Positions 15,837-24,542 of a stretch of 64,000 nt of DNA are shown piece after piece. Source of the stretch: CAZHZT01 sp964537285. GTDB taxonomy: Bacteria; Bacteroidota; Bacteroidia; Chitinophagales; Saprospiraceae. A model generated the notes under the pieces. The model had not been told where the DNA came from, searched no databases, and worked only from the letters and a program-made list of their open reading frames with translations. The stretch's first letter is position 1. Each line of letters starts with the position of its first letter. The stretch lies in the NCBI GenBank assembly GCA_964537285.1, contig CAZHZT010000006.1:1-64000 (forward strand). The letters run 5' to 3'. The translations under genes were made by a program, and so were the position numbers.

Positions 15837-18734
15837 TTATTCTATGTTGAATTTTTGCAGTTTATCTTCTACATTTTTATTTCCTAAAAGCAGCTTTGAT
15901 TGAAGTTCGTTGATTTCCCCTGTAAGATCCATAATGACGTTAGAGAAAGCCGTTTCAAGGTATATTTTTCGTTGCTGAACGTCCTCTTCTACTCGTGCTT
16001 TGGTCGCTTCCAGTTGTTTGATGGTAATGTTGTTGAAACTCCAACTGGTAACCGTTTCATCGTTTGCAGGCGGCGGTGGATAAAAAGGCTTAACAAATTC
16101 ATTTGGGCTGTGGAGGTCAATAAATTTACCTGTAGAGGTTTTTTGATACCCACTCCCTCTTTTTTCGACAATGAAAAGGCGCTGGTCGCTTATGCTTTCT
16201 TCCGTTTTCGACGGCCTGTTGTCTAATATTTGAGATTTGACTAAATACGCCAGGTAATCTTCCTCATCTTCTGGTGAGATTAATACCGTTCCCTTCAACA
16301 TATCTTCTCTGTACTCCTGTCTGATTATCTTTAAGAGGCTGTCAAAAACAGGATTTCCAGGGTTGATGTAATGTAAACGTTTATAGGATGCGGACTCTTG
16401 TGCGTTAAGGAAGGTTTCTTTTTCAAAACAAAACAGGATGTCTCGTAAATCAGCAGAGATGTTGTAATCTTCTTTTAAGGCTTGTGCGATCTTTTCGGGC
16501 ATCGTGTCTATTTGATAAATGGCATTTGAAAACTCGGAGAATTTACCTCCTAAAGCTTTGAACGCTTTTTTAAAGAATAGTTCGATATAAATAGGCTGTA
16601 AGCGTTTTTCTTTAGAAATATCTCTGAGGCTTTTGGCGTTTTTATAATTAATTTCGGAATAAGCTAAGTTTTCTTTTTGCTCCTTGATTTTTTCTGCGAA
16701 TTTTAATTCCAATTCCTCCGTTGAACCATTCACCATTTTAGTAAAACTGTTTTCCTCACCGTTTAAAACGGCATCAACTACCTGGTCCAAATTGACGCCA
16801 GAAAAAACTTCGCTAATGACATCATAGACTCGGTCTTCACGCATTTGTTCCCTAATGACATCCAGTTTAACCAGTAGTTTTTCCAGCACCTTCCCTTCGC
16901 GAGTATTTTGGGCAACCATATTAAAAACAAGCACGTCGTTTTTCTGGCCATATCTGTGAATCCGCCCCATCCGTTGCTCCAAGCGATTGGGATTCCAGGG
17001 GATGTCCCAATTGATGAGTAAACGGCAAAACTGGAGGTTGATCCCTTCGCCTGCTGCATCTGTAGCGATCAGGATTTGGGCATCATCGGCGAATTGTGCC
17101 TGCGCTTGTCTGCGCTCATCTACCGATTTACCTCCGTGGATGTTAACTACCTTGAATCCACCTTTCCTGCCTAATCGTTCTTCCAAATAATCAAGCGTAT
17201 CCTTATGCTCGGTAAAAATGACGAGTTTTTCATCTTTATCAAAAACACCCTCATTGTTGATTAGGGCTTGAAGCTTTTTAAACTTTTGTTCTTCCTGATC
17301 TTGCTGATAAAGTTGTTTGGCAGATTCGTAAAGTTGCTTTACGGTAGCAGCTTCTTCCTTAATTTCGCTAGGTGTTTTGGCTGTTGTAAATAGTTTAAAT
17401 TTTTTTGGGTCAGATAAGATGCTTTCCAGTTTTTCCCTTTCATTATCTTCAAGTTCCTCAAAATCGTCAATGGTTTCTACTTCGAAGTCTTCTAGCTTAT
17501 GCCTTTGATTCCAAATGGAAGGATTTAGCCGAATAGCTTCGATGACACCATTCAAAGCATCGAATCGGTTTTTCAGGGTTCGCATAACCGCGTAAATAGA
17601 GCTGGTTAAACGTCTTTGCATGACCATTAATGCAAGGGATACGTGTATATTGGATTGAAGGCGTGCTTCTTCTTTTTTCTTTGTTAAATATTCAGTAACC
17701 TTTAGGTACAGATTCTTCTCTTGCTGGGTTAGCTCATATTGAATTGTTCTGGTTATTCTGTTTTTGAACAGAGGCTTGCCTTCCCAGTCTTTCATTTGTT
17801 CTTTAAGCCTTCTAATAAAGAACTTGTTGGTTCCTGAATGACTCAATTCTTTAATTCGTTCATTGACCATTTGATCTGAAGAAAAAATATCTTCATCCAG
17901 TAGTTGAAGTAGGTTTTTGAAGGTATCTCTTCTTCCTCTGTGAGGTGTGGCGGTGAGCAGCAATAAATGCTCAGTAGCCTTAGCGATCATTTGGATTGCT
18001 TCGTAGCGTTTAGAAATGTATTTTTTAGATCCATATTCGTAAGCAGACAGCTTATGGGCTTCGTCAACAATGATGATGTCCCACCTGGTGTCTTTCAGCA
18101 CATTAATTACATCATCATTGCGAATAAAGTCTATTGATGTTACCAGTCTATCGGAACTAGAAAAGATATTAGGGTCGGAGTTAAAAGCCGCTCTGTTCAC
18201 CAATTTAAAAGGGAGGTTAAATTTTAATCCCATTTCATCTTCCTGCCATTGTTTGGTCAAACCTCCAGGGGTGATGATCAAAATCCGTTCTACGAAACCT
18301 CTGGCTATTAATTCTTTGAGCAATATGCCCGTCATGATGGTTTTACCTGCGCCGGTATCATCAGCAAGTAAGAATCGAATTTGAGGTAGCGGAAGTAAGT
18401 TATTATATACTGCTTCAACCTGATGGGGTAATGGATCAATGACACTGCAATTAACGGCAAATAATGGATCAAACTGATGTGCCGTAAAAATCCTTTCCGC
18501 TTCGGCAAAGAGTTTAAATTTATTGGGATCGCCTTTAAAGTTAAAAGTACCTTCATCGGATATGATTTCAAGGTCTTTAAGATCCTGAAGTTGGATAACT
18601 TTATTGCTTTTTCTTTTAGAATTGACCCCTGTATAATCAATAGAGATCATGTCTCCGAAATTTTGTATTTTGTTGATCTCTACAGCTTCTTTAGGAATTA
18701 GGTTTTTGATGATTTGACCGGGTTTAATTTCCAT
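15837..18734 (-). CDS. SNF2/DEAD-type helicase, core of the Hma-like system
   Basis: 965 residues. The helicase core has LLADDTGAGKTIMTG (Walker A, about 122-136), IITPGGLTKQW (motif Ia), IIIVDEAHKLS (DEAH, about 221-231), LLLTATPHRG (motif III), and the C-terminal domain with VIFTEHKDTLDYLEERL, ATDAAGEGINLQ and RMGRIHRYGQ. This is the SNF2-like helicase shared by DISARM and Hma-type loci. The natural tail is lost: a missing A in the A5 run (T5 on the plus strand at 15852-15856) shifts the last codons, and the native frame continues as IKKLQTKKAERLARLEE toward the DUF3883 domain. The motor itself is complete. Confidence 0.82.
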   Translation of the reverse strand: MEIKPGQIIKNLIPKEAVEINKIQNFGDMISIDYTGVNSKRKSNKVIQLQDLKDLEIISDEGTFNFKGDPNKFKLFAEAERIFTAHQFDPLFAVNCSVIDPLPHQVEAVYNNLLPLPQIRFLLADDTGAGKTIMTGILLKELIARGFVERILIITPGGLTKQWQEDEMGLKFNLPFKLVNRAAFNSDPNIFSSSDRLVTSIDFIRNDDVINVLKDTRWDIIIVDEAHKLSAYEYGSKKYISKRYEAIQMIAKATEHLLLLTATPHRGRRDTFKNLLQLLDEDIFSSDQMVNERIKELSHSGTNKFFIRRLKEQMKDWEGKPLFKNRITRTIQYELTQQEKNLYLKVTEYLTKKKEEARLQSNIHVSLALMVMQRRLTSSIYAVMRTLKNRFDALNGVIEAIRLNPSIWNQRHKLEDFEVETIDDFEELEDNEREKLESILSDPKKFKLFTTAKTPSEIKEEAATVKQLYESAKQLYQQDQEEQKFKKLQALINNEGVFDKDEKLVIFTEHKDTLDYLEERLGRKGGFKVVNIHGGKSVDERRQAQAQFADDAQILIATDAAGEGINLQFCRLLINWDIPWNPNRLEQRMGRIHRYGQKNDVLVFNMVAQNTREGKVLEKLLVKLDVIREQMREDRVYDVISEVFSGVNLDQVVDAVLNGEENSFTKMVNGSTEELELKFAEKIKEQKENLAYSEINYKNAKSLRDISKEKRLQPIYIELFFKKAFKALGGKFSEFSNAIYQIDTMPEKIAQALKEDYNISADLRDILFCFEKETFLNAQESASYKRLHYINPGNPVFDSLLKIIRQEYREDMLKGTVLISPEDEEDYLAYLVKSQILDNRPSKTEESISDQRLFIVEKRGSGYQKTSTGKFIDLHSPNEFVKPFYPPPPANDETVTSWSFNNITIKQLEATKARVEEDVQQRKIYLETAFSNVIMDLTGEINELQSKLLLGNKNVEDKLQKFNIE

Positions 18735-18798
18735 GGTGTAATTTGTTGTCTAAGAAGTAATTCAAAGTTCTAATTCTGCTCGTGTACGTAGCACTTTT

Positions 18799-18909
18799 AG
18801 TTCTTTGACATAAATTGTGGAAAATGGAACTTCAAAATGACAACCCTTTCAGCCACAAGGGCATTCAAGGGTTGTCATTTTGAAGTTCCACACAATTTGT
18901 CAAAGAACG
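18799..18909. repeat. Palindromic MITE, family GTTCTTTGACA, copy 1
   Basis: Long hairpin of about 110 bp. The outer arms are GTTCTTTGACATAAATTGTG and its near-complement. The inner stem is TGGAACTTCAAAATGACAAC with its exact complement, and the loop contains CAGCCACAAGGGCATTC. GCACTTTT flanks both sides (18791-18798 and 18910-18917), an apparent 8-bp target duplication. It sits between the helicase and the next gene of the operon and may affect their transcription. Confidence 0.75.
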
Positions 18910-18917
18910 GCACTTTT

Positions 18918-19148
18918 TTATTTGGCAACTTGTTGCATTTGGTTAATTCCTTCGCGGATTTTTTTTACGAGTTCATTTTTTTCTCCATCTTCATTATTGT
19001 CCCATTTTTGAGCTTTATCATAAGGAATCCACATTTGTACTTTTAATCCGACAGATAAGGAAAAATAATTTCGGTTGGAGTTTTCGTTTTCAAAGAGGTA
19101 GTCCCATTCGCAAAGTTCTTTCCAATCTTTCGGCCCTTTTTCATCCAT
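18918..19148 (-). pseudogene. C-terminal piece of a frameshifted operon protein
   Basis: 76 residues (DWKELCEWDYLFENENSNRN, GLKVQMWIPYDKAQKW, ending with a helix VKKIREGINQMQQ). Reading back from the ATG at 19148 in the same frame gives GNVKREKWSEFKKV, which joins the upstream ORF (19180-19515) after DSDQKAG. The two are one protein of about 195 residues separated by a single-base indel near 19187-19199. See the other piece for the family. Confidence 0.6.
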
Positions 19149-19179
19149 TACTTTTTTAAATTCCGACCACTTTTCTCTT

Positions 19180-19515
19180 TTAACGTTTCCTGCCCGCTTT
19201 TTGATCAGAATCTGCAGAAGCCATTCTCAAAGCTTCCTCATCATGACTTTTTCCGCTACTTGTAACAGCGAAATAAGTATCAAACAGGTCAATTTCCTTC
19301 ATAGGAATTTGTACATCGATCTCAACTTGATAATTAGGAAGAGGTTGATGGATCAATTCTTTCCAATCGTTTCCACAGATTTCTTGCAGAACCAATTGGA
19401 AGAATAAAGGATCCTTTTGGAGACATATAGCAAAGGCTCTAGAAAGATTGTCTTCCCAATATTCGATTTTATTGGAATTAAAAAACTTGAATAAATTTAA
19501 GTGATGACTAGGCAT
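19180..19515 (-). pseudogene. N-terminal piece of a PD-(D/E)XK-like protein, frameshifted
   Basis: 111 residues beginning SHHLNLFKFFNSNKIEYWED and NLSRAFAICLQKDPLFFQ. This resembles the N-terminus of PD-(D/E)XK-like proteins found beside helicase and PLD genes in defence loci; in those the segment YQVEIDVQIP would hold the acidic catalytic residues. It ends prematurely at a TAA at 19180 in a frame that departs from the continuation by one base. It stands 23 nt downstream of the PLD gene in the same direction. Family assignment is tentative. Confidence 0.5.
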
Positions 19516-19538
19516 TTTTCAGGTTTTTAGAAAGTTAT

Positions 19539-20738
19539 TTATCCTATATAATAGAGGCTGTCGAGAAAAGCTGCTCTGGCAGCACTGACTTTACTTTGAG
19601 TTTCTGTTTCAGGAGTTGGGTTTTGCCACCAGTTGCAATCAAAAATACGTTCTATGATGTCATCCCAATAACGGCTGAAGTCCATTTGAGATTTCGAAAT
19701 ATTAAAATCTTCACAAAGCGCTTTCTGGTTTTGGCTGTCAAAACAAATGAAAATATCTGGGCGTTTAATGCATAAAAGACGGGTAGCGGTAGCAATATAA
19801 TTCCCTGGAAGCGTTTGCTTAAAATCTTTGACGTAGTTTAGAAATTGCCTTTTGGTAATTTGTCCATGCAAAGGAATGTGATCTAGTGCTTTCGAAATAA
19901 AAGGGTCGTTTTCGTTGATTCGGTTCTTAAATTTTCCTGCCCCTTTCATGCTTCCGAAATAAGCAGCATATTCCGCCCCCTCTAAATCAAGTTTGTTGGG
20001 AAGGCCGGCGATGAATTTTCTTTCCTCAATATCAAGCTCATTAAAGTGATTTACTTTTTGGAATAAATCATGTGCGATTTCTATAACTCTTAATCTGATT
20101 CTCAACCTTTCATGCCCTTCCTTTTCAACTTCCGTGAAAAACGCTCTCCATGTTCTGATGGCAACTGGAGATTTAAATATAGGTTGGTTGACCTTTAGTT
20201 TTATTTCGCCATAATTATCAGATAAACTATTTAGTTTAGGCTTCTTGAGTTCCCACATTCTTCTATATGCATCGAGTTCTTGCTCGGTGAACCCTTTTCC
20301 ATTGCTCCAATTTTCTGCGGTAAAATTAAGTGCTTTATCAAAAAAAATTGCACTGTTTTTCTCCTTGTAGGAAATTAGCATAGATGCTTCTATGTTTTTC
20401 GTTATAGCTCCGTTTGTAAAATTAGCACTTCCAATGAGAAGCTCCCACTCATGAGGGCTGTTAGAAAATAGGTATAGCTTAGGATGAAATGTGCCATTTG
20501 GTTGTTGAATAAAACGAACACGATCGTCGGACATAAAAGCCATAATAAAATCTGGATCAGTCTGATAAAAGTGAATACCAACAACGATCTTCCTGATCTT
20601 ATGCTCATTTTCTACCAATGTTTTAAATAAGGGCGAAGCGGAGTTTGCCCAAGCAACAGACCAATTGAATTGTTCATAGCTTTCTATAAGCCTTCTAAAC
20701 TCTTGCTCTAATTTTTTGGATGAGGTTATTAATTCCAC
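19539..20738 (-). CDS. Phospholipase D-like nuclease domain protein
   Basis: About 400 residues, first gene of the leftward Hma-like block. The PLD motif is FHPKLYLFSNSPHEWELLIGSANFT (split here: H-x-K of FHPKLYLF, then GSANFTNGAITKNIEA), one HKD half-site typical of DISARM DrmC-like and Hma-associated PLD proteins, which dimerise. The C-terminal half (about 220-400) is an unassigned helical domain with LCIKRPDIFICFDSQN. GTG at 20738 (VELITSSKKLEQEF) is chosen as the start; the frame stays open to 20828, but those extra codons lie inside a mobile repeat (20750-20855) and do not look native. Confidence 0.75.
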   Translation of the reverse strand: MELITSSKKLEQEFRRLIESYEQFNWSVAWANSASPLFKTLVENEHKIRKIVVGIHFYQTDPDFIMAFMSDDRVRFIQQPNGTFHPKLYLFSNSPHEWELLIGSANFTNGAITKNIEASMLISYKEKNSAIFFDKALNFTAENWSNGKGFTEQELDAYRRMWELKKPKLNSLSDNYGEIKLKVNQPIFKSPVAIRTWRAFFTEVEKEGHERLRIRLRVIEIAHDLFQKVNHFNELDIEERKFIAGLPNKLDLEGAEYAAYFGSMKGAGKFKNRINENDPFISKALDHIPLHGQITKRQFLNYVKDFKQTLPGNYIATATRLLCIKRPDIFICFDSQNQKALCEDFNISKSQMDFSRYWDDIIERIFDCNWWQNPTPETETQSKVSAARAAFLDSLYYIG

Positions 20739-20749
20739 GGTACGACTTA

Positions 20750-20855
20750 ATTTTTTTGGTAGTGGGTAAAACCGGTTGATGAGGAGTGTTAACCTTAAGT
20801 TGTAAAGCTTATTAGATAAATCCATCAACGGATTCTACCCACTACCATTTTTTTA
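20750..20855. repeat. Short inverted-repeat element, right copy (ends GGTAGTGGGTA)
   Basis: The ends GGTAGTGGGTAAAACCGGTTGATG and TACCCACTACC (with CATCAACGGATTC inside) are inverted repeats of about 25 nt with few mismatches. The same end sequences occur at 6383-6485. The element is immediately upstream of the PLD gene, so it lies in the promoter region of the whole leftward operon. Confidence 0.6.
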
Positions 20856-20863
20856 ATGAATAT

Positions 20864-20974
20864 CGTTCTTTGACAAATTGTGTGGAACTTCAAAATGATA
20901 ACCCTTGAATACCCTTGTGGCTGAAAGGGTTATCATTTTGAAGTTCCATTTTCCACAATTTATGTCAAAGAACT
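20864..20974. repeat. Palindromic MITE, family GTTCTTTGACA, copy 2
   Basis: Same element as at 18799-18909, in opposite orientation (inner stem AACTTCAAAATGATAACCC, loop with ACCCTTGTGGCTG). It is flanked by an exact 8-bp duplication ATGAATAT (20856-20863 and 20975-20982). The following stretch 20983-21224 shows no gene. Confidence 0.8.
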
Positions 20975-21224
20975 ATGAATATTTAGTGTAAATCATCGGA
21001 TTACAGAATCCAATAAAATCCTATCAGTCACCCTCACGGATAACCCAACAAAAGGGGGGAATATAGCAGTAAATTAACGTTGAATAGGATGCATTCAGGC
21101 GAGTTGGTTTCTCGAAGTTCATTCAGCCAAAATGCGGTTTTGTTTTGTTCGGAGCGAATATAGGTAAGGGAGGGGAAATATGCAAATTTCTTGTATTAAG
21201 AGATCCCTGTTAATTACCAATTTC

Positions 21225-22934
21225 TTACGACAATTGACCTATTCGCCAAATGCTTTTAGCTTGATTAGCCATCCAGTTTTGATGAGCAGCTATGCGGTCT
21301 ACGTCCCATTTGTTGTTATCTTCGCCTACCTTTTGAGTAATCTGGAAAATATTCTCTTTAAATACAGGCCGCTTTTCAGCAAAAGGTTTATTCCCTAAAT
21401 CTCTGTTTTCTGAGGAAGTAAGCAAAGTCATATTCCCAAGCCGATAAAGCGAAGATTCATGGTCTGCATCGCTAAATTGATTCCAATTTTCTTCTGGATT
21501 TTCAGGTAAAATATGTTCTATATCGTATTGATCATTATCCATGTCGTATCCAACTTGAGAAACATATTTTTCCAAAGTAAATAGAATATACCGAACTATT
21601 CGCTTATTTCTAGCCTGCGTGGTACGTAGTCTTTTTTCTCTAAAAGCACTTAAAAAGGCATCATCATTAGGATATAAGGGCCGAAGAGCAATAATGACCT
21701 CTGAGATACTATTTAAATCCCCACTGCTAAGCTGAAAAGCAGTGCGGGTATATACCCTCTCTTGTTCATTGGTAGGCAAATTTCCAATCACATTGTACCT
21801 AAAGGAAATAATACTACATACCTTTAATAGGGTGGTGAAGTCAGGCCCATTAAGTTTATTGTATCCTGCCAGGATTAAAGGGTATAACTGTTTAACGCTA
21901 AACATGCGCAATTCCGCAATGAAGTTTCTTTGATTGTTTTCCCAGAGGGCGTCCTCGGGATTGGATAAGGCCGCGTAAGTGTCCGCATCTTGTTCTAATT
22001 CCCGTACCAGAGCAAAAACAGCTTGCCGGTCCCGGATATTCGAACGAATCCGTTTAAATAATTCGGGAGATCGCACCATTTTATGCTTGCTGTTCCAGTG
22101 AGCTCTTAAAAACTCAGGAAAACTTTCGCTTTTTAGTTTGCCCAGGAGCTTTTCCCAACGTTCGTCCAGGTTATTGAGTTCAAGTGCGTTGTTACTTTGC
22201 TGGTCAACGACGGAAAAAAGATAGTTTTTCAACAAGTCAGTAGAGGATAGCTTTACCCCTCGGGCATTAAGCGTTTCGAACACCTTGTAAGCATTGAGTT
22301 CATCATCGACAGTAATAACTGTAAAAAATAGTTTATCGCTCAACTTGTCTATAATGCCGGCCAATAAGGCACCGTCTTTTTGAGGCGTGTACTCTTGTCC
22401 GATCTTCCGGTCAAACCACTCAAACGCTTTTCGCATTCGATGTTCAGTGCCTTTAAGGTTTCGTTTGGGCAACTTTTGCAGGGGAACGATGTAATGCTGA
22501 TAGAAGGAATCGTTATTCCGGTTTAGCGTAAGTTTTGAGGTGGGGACTAAAGTGACGGGATCCAAATACCCGATAAAGGAATTCCGTAATTGATCAGCCC
22601 GCTTTTGGTTATCCTCGGAATTTATGCCATCGTCAATAAGCTTTTTAAGGTTATTTAATAAGGCCAATACAAACAGGCTCAAAGTAGTAAGTCGTTGTTG
22701 TCCGTCAATAATGTCAAATGCTTTGTTGTTTTTCGATTGCAAAACGAGGTAGCCCATATAATGGGCGGGTTCTCCTTCCGGAGAGAGCAAGTCTTGCATA
22801 TCCATCCACAGATCATCCCATTCCTGATCTGCCCAGCTGTAGTCACGTTGAAAACGGGGCACTTGGTAAGTTAAGCCGTTTCCCATAAGCTGTCGGTAGG
22901 TTTGATTGGCCGTATTAAAGTTTATTGCAGACAT
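21225..22934 (-). CDS. DUF262-DUF1524 protein, GmrSD-like type IV restriction enzyme
   Basis: 569 residues, single gene. N-terminal DUF262: YQVPRFQRDYSWADQEWDDL, then FDIIDGQQRLTTLSLF (the DGQQR nucleotide-binding motif), and later ARGVKLSSTDLLKNYLF. C-terminal DUF1524 HNH-type nuclease: YDIEHILPENPEENW, then YRLGNMTLLTSSENRDLGN. This is the domain order of GmrSD and BrxU enzymes, which use NTP hydrolysis to cut DNA with modified (for example glucosylated hydroxymethyl) cytosines. Both domains and their motifs are intact. It is monocistronic, with a mobile hairpin at its 3' side. Confidence 0.88.
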   Translation of the reverse strand: MSAINFNTANQTYRQLMGNGLTYQVPRFQRDYSWADQEWDDLWMDMQDLLSPEGEPAHYMGYLVLQSKNNKAFDIIDGQQRLTTLSLFVLALLNNLKKLIDDGINSEDNQKRADQLRNSFIGYLDPVTLVPTSKLTLNRNNDSFYQHYIVPLQKLPKRNLKGTEHRMRKAFEWFDRKIGQEYTPQKDGALLAGIIDKLSDKLFFTVITVDDELNAYKVFETLNARGVKLSSTDLLKNYLFSVVDQQSNNALELNNLDERWEKLLGKLKSESFPEFLRAHWNSKHKMVRSPELFKRIRSNIRDRQAVFALVRELEQDADTYAALSNPEDALWENNQRNFIAELRMFSVKQLYPLILAGYNKLNGPDFTTLLKVCSIISFRYNVIGNLPTNEQERVYTRTAFQLSSGDLNSISEVIIALRPLYPNDDAFLSAFREKRLRTTQARNKRIVRYILFTLEKYVSQVGYDMDNDQYDIEHILPENPEENWNQFSDADHESSLYRLGNMTLLTSSENRDLGNKPFAEKRPVFKENIFQITQKVGEDNNKWDVDRIAAHQNWMANQAKSIWRIGQLS

Positions 22935-23259
22935 TTACTTTTTTTACAATGGTCTAACTTGTTCTAAAATTGCCGGCTGAGCGTAATTGGCCAAATTTTA
23001 TTTTAAACAAGGCGAAATACGCAAGCATAAATTATTTTGAATGTTTTCAGGAGACCTAGTGCTTCAAGAACTAGCTCTGTCAAATACGTTCAGCGCGGTT
23101 TAAAGTAAAATTCAGAAATTCAAGTCTATCAAGCAACTGCAGAACAGGTCTAAATTATCAATACAAGTTGCGTTGGTAAGAAACAATGCATCGCTTTTTT
23201 TGATGTAAATAAGATTTCTTCCGAAATACTTCCTCATTTTCTCTTATCACCGTAACTTG

Positions 23260-23279
23260 GATTAATCGTAAAATTAATC
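23260..23279. promoter_or_regulatory. Dyad site GATTAAT-N6-ATTAATC, copy 1
   Basis: A 20-bp imperfect palindrome (7-bp arms) followed by ATTTCTTT. The same block recurs at 36312-36331 with one base different in the spacer. This copy is 326 bp upstream of the DUF262-DUF1524 gene; the other is 16 bp upstream of another DUF262 gene. It could be a shared operator or a duplicated recombination border. The rest of 22935-23326 holds only short repeats and, on the minus strand at about 23279-23335, a coding-like scrap (EIFPEAFNVLVMERND). Confidence 0.4.
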
Positions 23280-23326
23280 ATTTCTTTCCATAACTAAAAC
23301 GTTGAAAGCCTCAGGAAATATTTCGT

Positions 23327-23495
23327 CAATTCTCGTTTTGGAAATCCAAAGCCAAATTTACGCCGCTTCGCGGCGAAATTCATTTTAGAAGGAGGCCGAA
23401 AGGGCTATTTTGCGAAGCAAAATAGCCCTTTCGGCCTCCTTCTAAAATGAATTTCGCGCCGTAGGCGCGTTTACTTTTCAAAGCGGGAATCGCTG
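23327..23495. repeat. Palindromic MITE, family AGCRATTCTCG, copy 1
   Basis: The ends are CAATTCTCGTTTTGGAAAT and its partner CAAAGCGGGAATCGCTG. In the middle is a long perfect hairpin GGAGGCCGAAAGGGCTATTT with complement, loop GCGAAGC. The same centre and ends occur at 54706-54876. It is inserted in the 3' part of an IS4-family transposase gene, whose reading frame runs into it and stops. No clear target duplication at this copy. Confidence 0.65.
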
Positions 23496-23907
23496 AAAGA
23501 ATGTTTAATTTGCAATCGAAATTTCAATATTGCCACCAGCACAAAGGTGTACACGGCAATCCAAATTTGGGTTTTGACAGCGTTGGAACTTTCTCCCCAG
23601 AACTTTTTTATGCGTAAGTGTTGCTTGATCCATTTGAAAAAGATCTCTACTTTCCATCGATTGATGTATAAGATGACGATTTGTAGAGCTTCTGCTTCCC
23701 AATTATTGGTCAGATACACATACGTTTTATCATGTTGTTTGTCGTAATACTTGATTCGGCGAAGTCGTTGCGGATAATCTTTGATGGCATAAAAGTTTTT
23801 GAGTCGAATGGTTTGATCACATATCAAACCGGTAGATTTATCTACTTTAGCTGAATAAATTCGCTCAAATGCCAGGTTATCTTTGGCACGTATGACAAAA
23901 AAATCGC
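23471..23907 (-). pseudogene. IS4-family transposase, remnant cut at both ends
   Basis: From about 23907 leftwards the frame reads GDFFVIRAKDNLAFERIYS, then TNNWEAEALQIVILYINRW, then VEIFFKWIKQHLRIKKFWG, the DDE-transposase C-terminal region (Y-(2)-R-(3)-E-(6)-K type signature) of the IS4 group. The N-terminal two thirds are missing, replaced at about 23905-23915 by the tail of a restriction-methylase gene on the other strand. The C-terminus runs into the MITE at 23327-23495 and ends in its terminal repeat (SDSRFEK). Not functional. Confidence 0.8.
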
Positions 23908-24517
23908 CCTCCGCACCCTCCTCCTCAACTGCCTCACCCTTCCCTACGCCTCCTTATGGCAGGGCCATTGGCAGGAAGCATTCCGCGAGGACTGCTGGGC
24001 CAGCGATGATCCCCGCTTGAAAGATTTACAGGGCTTACAGCCGGAATGGAGCTGGGCCACGCCCTTGCGCAACTACTACGAGCGGCGCTGGGCATTGGTA
24101 GAGATCGACGTGCTCACGGCACAGGCATTGGGGCTTAGTCTGGAAGAACTCATTCTCATTTATCAGGTGCAGTTCCCCGTCCTCCAGCAAAATGAAGACG
24201 ATAATTGGTACGATCGTTGTGGTAACATTGTATTCACCTGTTCCAAGGGCCTCACGGGCGTCGGCCTGGACAGAAAGTAGTGGAACCACATCCGCCAGAT
24301 GCAGGCGGACAGTTTAATCGATTGCTCTGGCTTTGATCATATGCGCTGCGAGCGCCCCGGCGAGCTCGTCTACACCATCACCAAATCGGAGCTGTACGCT
24401 GGCGAGGAGGTTACTTACTTCGCGCCTTTTGATCGCTGTGATCGGGTAAGGGATAATGAAAGGGTTTGGGAGGTGATGGACGGGGAACGGTTAACGGTTA
24501 ACGGCGAACGGGGGTAA
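23908..24517 (+). pseudogene. C-terminal fragment of an Eco57I-like restriction-methylase
   Basis: The plus strand reads ALRTLLLNCLTLPYASLWQG, CWASDDPRLKDLQ, WSWATPLRNYYERRWALVEI, then FPVLQQNEDDNWYDRCGNIV and GLTGVGLDRK. These are the conserved closing blocks of large Eco57I-type restriction/methylase proteins. An in-frame TAG (24278-24280) replaces the Glu expected in RKEW; the frame then continues through EEVTYFAPFDRCDRVRDNERVW. The fragment starts inside an IS remnant and its end dissolves into a GGTTAACG repeat (24481-24516). Only about the last 200 residues of a protein of over 1000 remain. GC content is clearly higher than in the neighbours, which suggests foreign origin. Confidence 0.75.
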
Positions 24518-24542
24518 GGGATGCTATGAACAGAAATTGATT

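Noticed and set aside
20739..20828. N-terminal extension of the PLD-family protein to an ATG at 20828
   Set aside because: Those 30 codons lie in the inverted-repeat element at 20750-20855 and add no recognisable domain. GTG 20738 fits better.
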